From Actinomycetes bacterium (GTDB lineage Bacteria; Actinomycetota; Acidimicrobiia; Acidimicrobiales; RAAP-2), in contig JAJZJC010000004.1 of the NCBI GenBank assembly GCA_021810205.1, positions 1 to 62,125 on the forward strand: DNA of 62,125 bases, given 5' to 3'. Within the stretch, counting starts at the first letter, position 1, and each line of letters begins with the position of its first letter. The translations under genes and the position numbers were made by a program. The notes beneath the pieces are model-generated. The model did no database searches and was not told the DNA's origin. It saw only the letters and a program-made list of their open reading frames with translations. Below are positions 54,007 to 62,125 of the stretch, one piece after another.

Positions 54007-55548
54007 ATGTCTCACAGCCCCGGCGGCCGGCCGCGACAGACCCTCCTCGCGGTCTGCGGCGGCACGTTCATGCTCCTCGTCGACGTGACGATCGTGCAGG
54101 TCGCGCTTCCCACGATGCAGCGGCATCTGCATGCGAGCTTCGGAGATCTGCAGTGGGTCATCGACGCCTACGCGCTCGTGCTCGCGTCGTTCATCCTCAC
54201 GAGCGGCGCCCTCGCCGACCGCTACGGTCGCAAGCGCCTCTTCGTCTTCGGCGTCGCAGTATTCACGTTCGCGTCGTTCCTCTGCGGCGTGAGCACCGAC
54301 ATGACGATGGTGATCTGGTCGCGCGCACTGCAAGGGGTCGGCGGCGCGGCAATGTTCGCGACCGGCCTCGCCTTGATCGGCCAGGACTTCCACGGGCGGG
54401 CACGGGCACGGGCGATCGCGCTGTGGGGCGCGACCGTCGGGGCCGCCGTCGCCGTCGGCCCGCTCGTCGGCGGCCTCCTCACCGACGGGCTCGGATGGCG
54501 ATGGATCTTCTTCGTGAACGTGCCGATCGGCATCGCTACTGCCGCGCTCGCACAGCGCTCGATGCGCAACGTCTCAGACCCCGACTCGAGCTCACTCGAC
54601 GTGATCGGCCTCGTGCTCTTCTCTGGCGCGCTGTTCCTCCTCGTCTTCGGCCTCATCCGCGCCAACGTGCTCGGTTGGTCCAGTCCGACGATCGTCGGCG
54701 TGCTGGCCGGCGCCGCCATCGCGCTGGGCGCGTTCGTCGTGGCCGAGCAGCGTCACGAACGGGCGATGTTCGATCTCTCGCTGTTCCGCCGGCCCAGCTT
54801 CACCGGCGTCTCGGTCGGCACCTTCGCCATCGGCGCCGGCATGTTCGGTCTCCTGCCATACTTCACCCTCTATCTGCAAAACGACCTCGGCTACTCGCCA
54901 CTCCAAGGTGGGTTGCGGCTGCTGCCCTGCACGGTGCTCTGCTTCGCCGTGCCACTCCTCCTCAGGAACCACCTCGAGCGCATCTCTCCCGCCGGACTGC
55001 TCGGCGGCGGCCTGGCGATCAGCGCGATCGGCGTCGCGCTCATCATGCTCGTCGGTCCCGCCGCTGGCTGGACCGTCCTCCTCCCCGGCTTCGTGGTCGC
55101 CGGCGTCGGCATCGGCGTGTCGAATCCCGCGATCGCACGGATCGGGCTCGCCGTGGTGCCGCCTCAGCGCACGGGTATGGCCTCGGGACTGTCCAACACC
55201 TTCCGTGTCGGCGGGCTGGCGACGGGTGTGGCGGCGTGGGGTGCTGTCTTCGAGGACCGTGTCCAGGCGAGCCTTCAGGCGCGCCTGGGCCGCCCCGAGG
55301 CGGCGATGGCCCGGCAGGTCGCCGCCGCCGGTCTGCGACACGGTTCTCCCAAAGTCGTGCGCGCCGTCTCGCACGCGTTCGCATCGGGAATGGACGAGCT
55401 GGCTCTTGTCGCTGCCCTCGTGGTCTTCGTGGGGGCGATCGCTGCAGGAACGATGATCCGCCGGCGCGACTTCCACCCGGCTCCTGGACCACAGGGCATC
55501 GCGGAAACCGGAGTGCCTTCGGGAGATCTCGCGCCCGCGCGGCGATGA
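54007..55548 (+). CDS. MFS drug/proton antiporter, DHA2 (14-TMS) family
   Basis: This 513-residue exporter of the EmrB/QacA type has a first helix TLLAVCGGTFMLLVDVTIVQ with the DHA2 motif VALPTMQRHLHAS, and motif A GALADRYGRKRLFVFG between TM2 and TM3. Motif C-like GATVGAAVAVGPLVGGLL follows, with many later helices (for example LDVIGLVLFSGALFLLVFGL). The two extra central helices of the 14-TM family are present. The ATG at 54007 is used; the open frame upstream has no family similarity. Regulator and substrate are unknown and no TetR neighbour is seen. Confidence 0.92.
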   Translation: MSHSPGGRPRQTLLAVCGGTFMLLVDVTIVQVALPTMQRHLHASFGDLQWVIDAYALVLASFILTSGALADRYGRKRLFVFGVAVFTFASFLCGVSTDMTMVIWSRALQGVGGAAMFATGLALIGQDFHGRARARAIALWGATVGAAVAVGPLVGGLLTDGLGWRWIFFVNVPIGIATAALAQRSMRNVSDPDSSSLDVIGLVLFSGALFLLVFGLIRANVLGWSSPTIVGVLAGAAIALGAFVVAEQRHERAMFDLSLFRRPSFTGVSVGTFAIGAGMFGLLPYFTLYLQNDLGYSPLQGGLRLLPCTVLCFAVPLLLRNHLERISPAGLLGGGLAISAIGVALIMLVGPAAGWTVLLPGFVVAGVGIGVSNPAIARIGLAVVPPQRTGMASGLSNTFRVGGLATGVAAWGAVFEDRVQASLQARLGRPEAAMARQVAAAGLRHGSPKVVRAVSHAFASGMDELALVAALVVFVGAIAAGTMIRRRDFHPAPGPQGIAETGVPSGDLAPARR

Positions 55549-55633
55549 CTCCCGGTCGGATCTCTCCGAGGGCATCGGTGGGTAGGTTGGTCGATACGAG
55601 CGCCGTTCTCATATAGCGTGGAGGAGTCGAACC

Positions 55634-56530
55634 GTGGACAATCGTGACGCAGCCGACACGACCGTCTGGCGCCAGCGGCTAGGAAGAGCCGGCGTGTGGA
55701 TCTTCGCCGGCGCGCTCGACGAAGATCCGCCTGCGTTCGCCAAGCTCGTGGAGCGTCTCGGCTACACCGCCTTGTGGCTCGGTGGCGGGAACCCGCAGGC
55801 CTCGGACTTCTCGAGGATCGGAGCCGTTCTCTCTGCCACCGAGCGACTCGTGGTCGCGACGGGCATCACCAACATCTGGGCGTGGGAGCCCAAGGAATTG
55901 GCAACGCAGTCTGCTCGGCTCTCGGCAGCGTTTCCCGGGCGGTTCGTGCTCGGCCTGGGGGTGAGCCACGCGCCGCTCGTCGAGCAGCTCGGCAGGCGCT
56001 ACGAACATCCCTACGCCGCCATGGTCGAGTACCTCGATGCGCTCGACCGAGAGGTCGGGGACGGTCCGCCGCGAGTGCTCGCCGCGCTCGGGTCCCGCAT
56101 GCTGCGCCTCTCGGCCACCCGCGCCGCCGGCGCCCATCCCTACCTCACGACCCCAGAGCACACCAGGATCGCCCGAGGTGCGCTCGGGAACGCCGCCTTC
56201 CTCGCGCCGGAGCAGGCGCTCGTGCTCGCAGACGACCCAGACGCCGCTCGCAAGATCGGCCGGGCATACCTCGAGCGATACCTGCGGCTCCCCAACTACA
56301 CGACCAACCTCCAACGGCTCGGGTGGAGCAATTCGGACATCGAGCACGGCGGCAGCGACGCGCTCGTCGACGCGCTCGTGGTGCACGGCAGCGCGTCGGA
56401 CGTCAGCGCCGCCGTCCGCGCACACCTCGACGCAGGGGCCGATCACGTGTGCGTCCAGCCTCTCGCGCCAGGCGGAGCGATCGACTGGCGCGCGCTCGAG
56501 GTGCTCGCGCCGTTGCTCACGGGCACATAG
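55634..56530 (+). CDS. LLM-class F420-dependent oxidoreductase
   Basis: This luciferase-like TIM-barrel protein of 298 residues begins GRAGVWIFAGALDEDPPAFA. It has TALWLGGGNPQASDFSRIGA, VVATGITNIWAWEPKELATQ, FPGRFVLGLGVSHAPLVEQL and a C-terminal VCVQPLAPGGAIDWRALEVL. These match the TIGR03620-type actinobacterial LLM family, expected to use coenzyme F420 rather than flavin. A GGAGGAG ribosome-binding site precedes the GTG 55634. The substrate is unknown. Presence of F420-type enzymes supports an actinobacterial host. Confidence 0.88.
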   Translation: MDNRDAADTTVWRQRLGRAGVWIFAGALDEDPPAFAKLVERLGYTALWLGGGNPQASDFSRIGAVLSATERLVVATGITNIWAWEPKELATQSARLSAAFPGRFVLGLGVSHAPLVEQLGRRYEHPYAAMVEYLDALDREVGDGPPRVLAALGSRMLRLSATRAAGAHPYLTTPEHTRIARGALGNAAFLAPEQALVLADDPDAARKIGRAYLERYLRLPNYTTNLQRLGWSNSDIEHGGSDALVDALVVHGSASDVSAAVRAHLDAGADHVCVQPLAPGGAIDWRALEVLAPLLTGT

Positions 56531-56618
56531 ACCGAGGGCCACGCCCTTCGGCCCCGATCCCGCCATCACCCGCCGGCGGCGACACCAGTGGCGGTGCTGG
56601 TCGACCTGGACTTTTTGG

Positions 56619-56693
56619 AACGCCCGGCGGGACTTGAACCCGCGACCTCCGGATTACAAGTCCGGTGCTCTATCCGCACTGAGCTACGGGCGC
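56619..56693 (-). tRNA. tRNA-Thr (UGU)
   Basis: The 75-nt cloverleaf has acceptor GCGCCCG pairing with CGGGCGT (one G-T pair) and discriminator T, D-arm TAGCTCAGTGCGGATAGAGC, anticodon stem CCGGA/TCCGG enclosing CTTGTAA (anticodon TGT), and T-arm GCGGGTTCAAGTCCCGC. CCA is not encoded. There is no integrase or duplicated 3' end next to it, unlike the tRNA(CAU) at 4.7 kb. Confidence 0.92.
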
Positions 56694-56885
56694 ATGGTGG
56701 GCTGCCGTCTCGACCCCCCCACGGCGGCCACACAATAGCCCGCCGGCAGCCCCGAGCGGTGGGCGTCGCGCCGAGCATGTGCGGCATGCCGGCTGCGCCC
56801 GCTGTGCCGGGGGCTTGCATGGCTCACCTCGTCAACCAACGTTCACCCGAGGACCGGAGCACGCTCGGCGCACCCCCTTCGATCC

Positions 56886-58439
56886 TCACGACCCCGAAGA
56901 GAAGTGCTCGAGCAGGTCGATGAGGGCGCGCACACCGAAGGCGGTCGCGCCCTTCACCACGTACCCGGCGCTCTCTTGGGAGCGGGCCGGCCCGGCGATG
57001 TCGAGGTGGGCCCAGGCGGCATCCCCGACGAAGCGCTTCAGCAGCATGGCGGCCGCGATGGTCCCCGCCTCCCGGGCGCGGCCGATGTTCTTCATGTCGG
57101 CGATCTCCGATTCGATGTGATCGTCGTAGTCGTCCGGGAGCGGGAGCGGCCAGAAGCGCTCCCCTGCCCGCTCCCCTGCGGCGCGCAACGCGTCGAGCAG
57201 CCGCTCGTCGGTCCCCATGACGGCACCGATACCCGACCCGAGGGCGATCACCTGGGCACCCGTCAGCGTCGCGACGTCGATGATCGCGTCGGGCGAGAGC
57301 TCGGCCGCGAGCGAGAGGCCGTCGGCAAGCACGAGCCGTCCTTCGGCGTCGGTGTTCAGCACCTCCACGGTCTTTCCGTTGCGAGCCCTGAACACGTCAC
57401 CCGGCTTCTGCGCGGTGCCACCCGGCATGTTCTCGGCGAGCGGAGCGATCGCCGTCACCTTCACCGGGACCGAGAGCTGCGCGCATGCCGAGACGACGGC
57501 AACCACGATCGCCGCGCCGCTCATGTCGGTCTTCATGGTCATCATCCCCTCTGGAGGCTTGAGCGAAAGGCCTCCGGAGTCGAAGGTGATGCCCTTGCCG
57601 ACGAGCACCACGTGGTCGGATCCGCCGTCCTCGGGCTCGTAGGTCGCACGAACGAGCCGTGGAGGCTCGCTCGACCCTCTTGCCACCGCGAGGAGGCCGC
57701 CGAGCCGCTCGGCGGCAACACGCTCTTCGTCCCAGACCTCCACGGTGGTGCGATCGAGCTGTTCGAGTCGCTCGGTCACCACCTGGGCGAACCGCCGTGG
57801 CGTGAGGTCGCTCGGCGGGGTGTTCACGAGGTCTCGGGCGAACGTCGCTGCGTCGGCGGCAACCCTGCCCCGGCGGACGCCCGCAGAGAGCCCACCCTCG
57901 GCGTCGGCGCCGACCACGACGATCCGCTCGAGGCCGTGGGGCTTCGGCGCCGAGCGGTAGGCGTCGAAACGGTAGGCCGCGAGGATCGAGCCCTCTGCAA
58001 TCGCCGCCGCTACCAGCTTGGCATCACCACCCGGCGGGTTGTCGGGGACGAACACGACGCCAGTGCCGCCACGCTCCCCTGCCGCCCGCACCAGCGCGGC
58101 ACCCGCCTGTCGCCAGCGCTCCGCATCGACCTTGTCCGTCGGACCCAGACCGAGGAGGACGACCGCAGGGGGCCCAGAGGCGGAACGCAGCACAAGGGAC
58201 TGGCCGACGTTCCCCCTGAACCCCTGCCCGACGAGCCACTCGTCATCGGCCGAGTCGGGAAGCACAAGACGCGCGATCTCGCCGACGCGCCCCTCGAGGC
58301 GCTCGACCCCGCAGAGGCGCTCGATGCGCGCTGCGCCACCGCCCTCGGCGCCATCTCCCGCCTCGGGCCCCGCGACGACCGGGACCCCGACGGCCACGGT
58401 TCCCTCGGGTACCGACGTGGACGCCAGCACTTCATGCAT
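56886..58439 (-). CDS. pepA: Leucyl aminopeptidase (M17)
   Basis: Cytosolic aminopeptidase with a two-metal centre. Its 517 residues include DLVNTPPSDLTPRRFAQVV, LVGKGITFDSGGLSLKPPEG, MMTMKTDMSGAAIVVAVVSA and the M17 signature NTDAEGRLVLADGLSLA with the Asp and Glu metal ligands. They end with AGPARSQESAGYVVKGATAF. I start at ATG 58439 (MHEVLASTSVPEG), preceded by AGGAGG; the longer frame upstream is out-of-frame PduO. The adenosyltransferase stop lies 44 nt upstream on the same strand, so they may be co-transcribed, though their functions are unrelated. Confidence 0.95.
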   Translation of the reverse strand: MHEVLASTSVPEGTVAVGVPVVAGPEAGDGAEGGGAARIERLCGVERLEGRVGEIARLVLPDSADDEWLVGQGFRGNVGQSLVLRSASGPPAVVLLGLGPTDKVDAERWRQAGAALVRAAGERGGTGVVFVPDNPPGGDAKLVAAAIAEGSILAAYRFDAYRSAPKPHGLERIVVVGADAEGGLSAGVRRGRVAADAATFARDLVNTPPSDLTPRRFAQVVTERLEQLDRTTVEVWDEERVAAERLGGLLAVARGSSEPPRLVRATYEPEDGGSDHVVLVGKGITFDSGGLSLKPPEGMMTMKTDMSGAAIVVAVVSACAQLSVPVKVTAIAPLAENMPGGTAQKPGDVFRARNGKTVEVLNTDAEGRLVLADGLSLAAELSPDAIIDVATLTGAQVIALGSGIGAVMGTDERLLDALRAAGERAGERFWPLPLPDDYDDHIESEIADMKNIGRAREAGTIAAAMLLKRFVGDAAWAHLDIAGPARSQESAGYVVKGATAFGVRALIDLLEHFSSGS

Positions 58440-58483
58440 GTGCGAATCCTCCTGTGGGTCTCGGTGGCTCGCCGGCCCGCCGC

Positions 58484-59056
58484 TCAGCTCGCTCCGTCCG
58501 GGCCGTTCTTGGCCGAGAGGTGGACGTCGCCTTCCTGCCAGCGCGCCATCGTCCACAACAGGTCGGAGAGACGGTTCAGATACGGACCGACGAGCGAGGG
58601 GGCTGCGTCCCCTTCGTGCAACGGCGGCGCGGCAGCAAGCGCCCGTTCCGCCCGGCGCACGACGGTGCGGGCCACATCGAGCGCCGCCGCGCACCGGTTC
58701 GACCCGGGGACCACGAACTCGGTCGGCATCTCGAAGCACTCTCCCAGCCGGTCGATCCACGCCTCGAGGTCGCCCACCATCGAAGCGGTCACGCGGCTCT
58801 GACCGTCGACGAGCTTGCGACGATTGGGCGGCGCCGTCGCAACCTCTGCCATGAGGACGTAGAGCTGGCGCTCGAGCTCGACGAGGAGCTGGTCCAGCTC
58901 GGAGCCTGGGAGCGACTCGGCCCTCGCGAGGCCCATGGCGGCTTGCGCTTCGTCCACCGCACCGTTCACCTCGATGCGCGGCGCGTCCTTGGGGACGCGT
59001 CCGCCAAAGAGCAGCCCGGTCGTGCCGTCGTCGCCCTTTCGGGTGTAGATGCGCAC
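58484..59056 (-). CDS. Cob(I)alamin adenosyltransferase, PduO type
   Basis: The enzyme transfers the adenosyl group of ATP to cob(I)alamin, making the cofactor needed by methylmalonyl-CoA mutase. Its 190 residues carry the ATP-binding TRKGDDGTTGLLFGGRVPKD, then RIEVNGAVDEAQAAMGLARA, FVVPGSNRCAAALDVARTVV with RRAERAL, and the end YLNRLSDLLWTMARWQEGD. The signature R-x-E-R is present as RRAER. The start is GTG 59056 with TACCAT 8 nt upstream. Together with the mutase gene at 40.7-42.3 kb it indicates a working adenosyl-B12 pathway in this organism. Confidence 0.93.
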   Translation of the reverse strand: MRIYTRKGDDGTTGLLFGGRVPKDAPRIEVNGAVDEAQAAMGLARAESLPGSELDQLLVELERQLYVLMAEVATAPPNRRKLVDGQSRVTASMVGDLEAWIDRLGECFEMPTEFVVPGSNRCAAALDVARTVVRRAERALAAAPPLHEGDAAPSLVGPYLNRLSDLLWTMARWQEGDVHLSAKNGPDGAS

Positions 59057-59064
59057 CGACGCGG

Positions 59065-59070
59065 ATGGTA
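59065..59070 (-). promoter_or_regulatory. Putative leaderless -10 of the adenosyltransferase gene
   Basis: TACCAT on the minus strand ends 8 nt before the GTG at 59056. No ribosome-binding site lies between. Confidence 0.4.
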
Positions 59071-59116
59071 GTTGCCGGTTGCCGCTCGCCCCACGCCGAT
59101 GACGGAGCCTGCATCG

Positions 59117-59145
59117 TTGACCCCCTTTGGCGCGGGCGCTACCGT
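59117..59145 (+). promoter_or_regulatory. Sigma-70 promoter of the DUF2510 gene
   Basis: TTGACC (59117-59122) and TACCGT (59140-59145) are separated by exactly 17 nt. GGAG at 59153-59156 then lies 5 nt before the GTG at 59162, so this is a leadered message in contrast to many neighbours. Confidence 0.6.
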
Positions 59146-59161
59146 CGGACGTGGAGCGAAT

Positions 59162-59602
59162 GTGAGGACTGCGCAGGTGCTGGCGATGACCAGGAACGTC
59201 ATGATCGCCGAAGCCGCGATCCTCGTGCTCATCGTCGTGCTGCTGGTCGCGATCGTGGTGAGCAGCCGGCGACGCAGGAAGCGCCTGACCACGTCACCCG
59301 CTCCGCCCGGCAATTTCTCCGAGGTCGCGTTCCCCTCTAGCGGCCCGGGGTCGTCCCGCGTGCCGTCCTTCCCGAGCCCAGCCTCCGCACCGGCTCCGAG
59401 GTCGATGACTGGCGCACTTGCGACGCCGTCGGGGTCTGCGCCCGACGCGCAGCCGCCCGCCGCGCAGCCAGCGTCGACAACCGCGCCCCTCCCTGCCGCC
59501 GGAACGCCGGCGTCGTGGCTACCCGACCCGGGCGGTACCCCCGGCACGCTTCGGTACTGGGACGGACACGCCTGGACCGACTACTTCGCCCAGCGCGCCT
59601 GA
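59162..59602 (+). CDS. Membrane-anchored DUF2510 protein
   Basis: This 146-residue protein starts at GTG 59162, chosen because GGAG is 5 nt upstream. One membrane helix is near the N-terminus (MIAEAAILVLIVVLLVAIVV), followed by a basic stop-transfer SSRRRRKR. A long Pro/Ala/Ser linker leads to a C-terminal DUF2510 motif (ASWLPDPGGTPGTLRYWDGH and AWTDYF), a short Trp-rich module common in actinobacterial membrane proteins. Its last 84 nt are antisense to the end of the lipBA gene. Function unknown; the module is thought to bind proteins or the envelope. Confidence 0.82.
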   Translation: MRTAQVLAMTRNVMIAEAAILVLIVVLLVAIVVSSRRRRKRLTTSPAPPGNFSEVAFPSSGPGSSRVPSFPSPASAPAPRSMTGALATPSGSAPDAQPPAAQPASTTAPLPAAGTPASWLPDPGGTPGTLRYWDGHAWTDYFAQRA

Positions 59603-61336
59603 CCGCGCCGCGCCGCCCGGCCGGGACGCCGCATCCGCCGCCTGCTTCGCGTGGTAGCTGGACCTCGTGAGCGGCGACGCCTCGACGTGTGCGAGGCCGA
59701 GCGCGCGACCCACCTCGGCGAGCTCGGCGAACTCTGCAGGCGTCCACCAGCGAGCGACCGGGAGGTGCTCGGCGGTGGGACGCAAGTACTGGCCGATCGT
59801 GGCGATCGACACCCCGACCGAAGCGAGGTCCGCCAGCGTCGAGACGACCTCATCGCGCGTCTCGCCGAGCCCGACCATGATCCCGGACTTCACCACCAGA
59901 CCGGCGTCGACCGCCCGAGCGAGAACCCCGAGGCTCCGGGCGTAGCCCGCCGAGGGGCGCACGGCACGCTGGAGCCGCGCGACGGTCTCGACGTTGTGGT
60001 TCAGCACGTCCGGGCGTGCATCGAAGATCGCCTGGAGGGACGCAGCGTCCCCCTTGCAGTCCGAGATCAGCACCTCCACCGCCGTCTCGGGCCGGCGCTG
60101 CCGGATGGCACGGATCGTCGCGCCAATCGCCCCCGCTCCCCCGTCGGCAAGATCGTCCCTCGCCACGCAGGTGACCACCGCGTGCGCCAGGCGCATCCGC
60201 TCGACGGCGGCCGCGACACGCTCGGGCTCACCGGGGTCGAGCGGCAACGGGCGACGGGTGTCGACGAGGCAGAAACCGCATGCCCGGGTGCAGCGATCGC
60301 CGTTCACCATGAAGGTGGCAGTGCCGTCGGCCCAGCATTCGAAGATGTTCGGGCAGCCCGCCTCCTCGCACACCGTGACCAGGCCAAGGTCGCGGATCGT
60401 GCGGTCGAGGGAGAGGTACTCGTCGCCGATCTTTGCACGGACGCGCAGCCACTCGGGCTTGCGCGAGCGGGCGGGGAGCCCGAGCGCCGGATCGGTGCCG
60501 GCCTGGCGCAGGCGGCGGAGCAGCGCCCGTTCCCCCGTCTGCCCCCCATCGGACCCCTGGTGCTCGATGGGGAGGGGCGGGGCGGGGAGCCGACCGGCGG
60601 CGGGTGACGCCGGATCAGCCGGTACCGAGGTCGCGAGGCGCACGTCCTGGCGGTCGACTCCTCCCTCACCCCATGCGGTGACAGCGCGCGCCACGACGGT
60701 GTCGACGACCATGTCCATCGGCGCGCGCACGCCCTCGGCTCGAAGCGACGTCACCGGGTATTCGGCGATCCCGCACGGGACGATGTGGTCGAACATCGTG
60801 AGGTCGGTCTCTACGTTCAGCGCCACCCCATGCAAGGTGCGCCGGCGGCCATCGCCGACGCGCACCGCGCGGACCCCGACCGCCGCGATCTTTCGGGGCC
60901 CGCGCACCGACGATGGCACCGCCTCAGCGCTTCCGTCGTCGGCGCTGCTGACCCCGACCCACACACCGGGGTACCCGTCGAGGCGGCTGGCGCGCACCCC
61001 GAGCGCGCCCAACGAGTCGATGACCACCTGCTCCAGGCGGTGCACGTGGTCGGGCGCTGCCCCGGGATCGTCGTCGATGGTCACGATCGGGTACACCACG
61101 AGCTGTCCAGGACCGTGGTAGGTCACGTCCCCGCCGCGGTCGGTCCGGACCAGCTCCGCCCCCACCGACGCCGGATCACGCAGGACGTGCGCCTCATCGG
61201 CGCGCACGCCGAGCGTGTACACGTGGGGGTGCTCGAGGACGAGCAGGTAGTCGTCGGCGCCTCGCCGCGCGAGCGCGCTGCTCAACGCGTACGCCTCCGC
61301 GTACGGGACGGTACCGAGGCGCCGGACACGCAGCAC
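59519..61336 (-). CDS. Octanoyltransferase-lipoyl synthase fusion (LipB-LipA)
   Basis: A single frame of 605 codons joins both steps of protein lipoylation. Residues about 1-235 are LipB: VLEHPHVYTLGVRAD, TDRGGDVTYHGPGQLVVYPI, the Lys region RGPRKIAAVGVRAVRVGDG, and the catalytic Cys in HIVPCGIAEYPVTSL. After a Pro/Ala linker, about 290-570 are LipA: the auxiliary cluster CEEAGCPNIFECW, the radical SAM motif CTRACGFCLVDT, NHNVETVARLQRAVRP, and the end TRSSYHA. A roughly 40-residue unconserved tail follows, antisense to the DUF2510 gene. The E2 gene it modifies ends 2 nt upstream of its ATG. Confidence 0.94.
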   Translation of the reverse strand: MLRVRRLGTVPYAEAYALSSALARRGADDYLLVLEHPHVYTLGVRADEAHVLRDPASVGAELVRTDRGGDVTYHGPGQLVVYPIVTIDDDPGAAPDHVHRLEQVVIDSLGALGVRASRLDGYPGVWVGVSSADDGSAEAVPSSVRGPRKIAAVGVRAVRVGDGRRRTLHGVALNVETDLTMFDHIVPCGIAEYPVTSLRAEGVRAPMDMVVDTVVARAVTAWGEGGVDRQDVRLATSVPADPASPAAGRLPAPPLPIEHQGSDGGQTGERALLRRLRQAGTDPALGLPARSRKPEWLRVRAKIGDEYLSLDRTIRDLGLVTVCEEAGCPNIFECWADGTATFMVNGDRCTRACGFCLVDTRRPLPLDPGEPERVAAAVERMRLAHAVVTCVARDDLADGGAGAIGATIRAIRQRRPETAVEVLISDCKGDAASLQAIFDARPDVLNHNVETVARLQRAVRPSAGYARSLGVLARAVDAGLVVKSGIMVGLGETRDEVVSTLADLASVGVSIATIGQYLRPTAEHLPVARWWTPAEFAELAEVGRALGLAHVEASPLTRSSYHAKQAADAASRPGGAARSGALGEVVGPGVSVPVPKRAGGTARVG

Positions 61337-61338
61337 GG

Positions 61339-62125
61339 CTACAGCTCTGCGACCCAGTCCCTGGTGGCGAGCACCTCTGCCATACGTCGGAGGAACGACG
61401 AGACGTAGGCGCCGTCGACGGCACGGTGGTCCCAGCTGACCCCGATCATCCCGGTCGAGTGGATGGCGATGGACTCGGAGCCGTCGGGGAGCTGGACCAC
61501 CACTGGGCGGCGCTTGACACCGTCGGTGGCAAGGATGGCCGCCTGAGGCTGGTTGATGATCGGGACGGTGAAGTACGTGCCGAACGGGCCGTCATTGGTG
61601 ATCGAGAAGGTCCCGCCCGCGATGTCGTCCGCGGTCAGCTGGCGGTTCCGGGCTCGATCTGCCAGGTCCCGAACGCGCCGGGCGACCCCTCGGAGCGTGA
61701 TCTCCTCGGCTCGGTGCACCACGGGCACGATCAGCCCCTCGTGGTTCAGGTCTACGGCGATGCCCAGGTTGATCTGCTGGTGCACGACGAGCGAGTCGTC
61801 GACCACCGATGAATTCAGGTACGGGTGCTCGCGCAGCGCCTCGACGGTGGCCCGAGCGATGAAGGGCAAGTAGGTGAGCGAGAAGCCTTCTTCGCTCGCG
61901 AACCGCTCTCGCCATGCTCTCCGCACGCGCTCGACGTTCTCGAAGTCGGCCTCGTACGCGATGAAGGCGTGCGGGGAGGTCGACTTCGACCGCACCATGT
62001 GCTCTGCCGTCCGGCGCCGCATGTTGGAGAACGGCACGACGCGGTCGTTGGGCGGTCGCATGACCGCAGTCGAAGATGCGGCCGCCGGCTGGGACGCAGG
62101 GACCGCCGGTGCCGCGGCCGGAGGG
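61339..62125 (-). CDS. 2-oxoacid dehydrogenase E2 acyltransferase (partial, 5' end outside window)
   Basis: This is the C-terminal catalytic domain of a lipoyl-dependent E2 subunit (2-oxoglutarate, pyruvate or branched-chain). It runs RVVPFSNMRRRTAEHMVRSK, VHQQINLGIAVDLNHEGLIV, GTFSITNDGPFGTYFTVPII and IGVSWDHRAVDGAYVSSFL, where His and Asp are catalytic. Before it the frame continues into a Pro/Ala-rich linker to the window edge, so the lipoyl and E1/E3-binding domains lie outside. The adjacent LipB-LipA fusion installs the lipoyl group on this protein. Which 2-oxoacid it handles cannot be decided from this part. Confidence 0.9.
   Translation of the reverse strand, partial: PPAAAPAVPASQPAAASSTAVMRPPNDRVVPFSNMRRRTAEHMVRSKSTSPHAFIAYEADFENVERVRRAWRERFASEEGFSLTYLPFIARATVEALREHPYLNSSVVDDSLVVHQQINLGIAVDLNHEGLIVPVVHRAEEITLRGVARRVRDLADRARNRQLTADDIAGGTFSITNDGPFGTYFTVPIINQPQAAILATDGVKRRPVVVQLPDGSESIAIHSTGMIGVSWDHRAVDGAYVSSFLRRMAEVLATRDWVAEL

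Noticed and set aside
56619-56693. tRNA-Thr as a second integration site
   Set aside because: No integrase or duplicated 3' end is visible on either side.

Overview
The window is about 62 kb of very GC-rich bacterial DNA. Genes are densely packed on both strands, GTG starts are frequent and 1-4 nt stop/start overlaps (GTGA, ATGA, TGATG) are common. Gene content points to an actinobacterium: an F420-type LLM oxidoreductase, a DUF222-HNH protein, an MtrA/MtrB/LpqB-like block, a stand-alone ClpC N-terminal protein, an Actinobacteria-type biotin carboxylase/BCCP fusion, MoeZ and DUF2510. The combination looks like Acidimicrobiia or a relative, but that placement is inference and no rRNA is present. 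At least eleven genes have a TAnnnT -10 element 6-8 nt before the start codon, so leaderless transcription appears to be routine in this genome.

Layout. 1-4.8 kb is an accessory-looking edge: the tail of an XRE regulator, a GntR/Asp-box propeller pair, a ClpN-only protein whose canonical start codon is ACG, and a tyrosine integrase next to the 3' end of a tRNA(CAU). 4.9-26.8 kb is mostly core: NAD-glutamate dehydrogenase, P450, GlpX, cupin, tRNA-Asn, dnaG-rpoD, PPDK, a DrrAB-like exporter, GlyRS, a tightly overlapping UppS-like/TM protein/RecO/HemW chain, HNH protein, MsrB and an SSB. 26.8-32.6 kb is cell division and secretion: ftsE-ftsX, prfB, secA. 33-37 kb is a dTDP-rhamnose/polysaccharide locus (rmlB, rmlD, a GT2 glycosyltransferase) containing two decayed genes, ugd and uxs.

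37-42.3 kb serves biotin- and B12-dependent acyl-CoA metabolism (birA, acyl-CoA carboxylase alpha subunit, M20 amidohydrolase, methylmalonyl-CoA mutase large subunit). A cobalamin adenosyltransferase lies at 58.5 kb. 42.5-48.3 kb is the most unusual part: six same-strand genes, namely a rhodanese-MoeB protein, a histidine phosphatase, a ComA-like phosphosulfolactate synthase, a VOC protein, an acyl-adenylating ligase and a membrane acyltransferase. They may form an undescribed pathway that makes and conjugates a sulfolactate-type compound.

48.4-62.1 kb holds a nitroreductase, a membrane-anchored collagen-like protein, the MtrAB-LpqB-like block, an Asp-box protein, a DHA2-type exporter, the LLM oxidoreductase, tRNA-Thr, leucyl aminopeptidase, the cobalamin adenosyltransferase, a DUF2510 protein, a LipB-LipA fusion, and the 3' part of a lipoyl-dependent E2 acyltransferase that runs off the end of the window.
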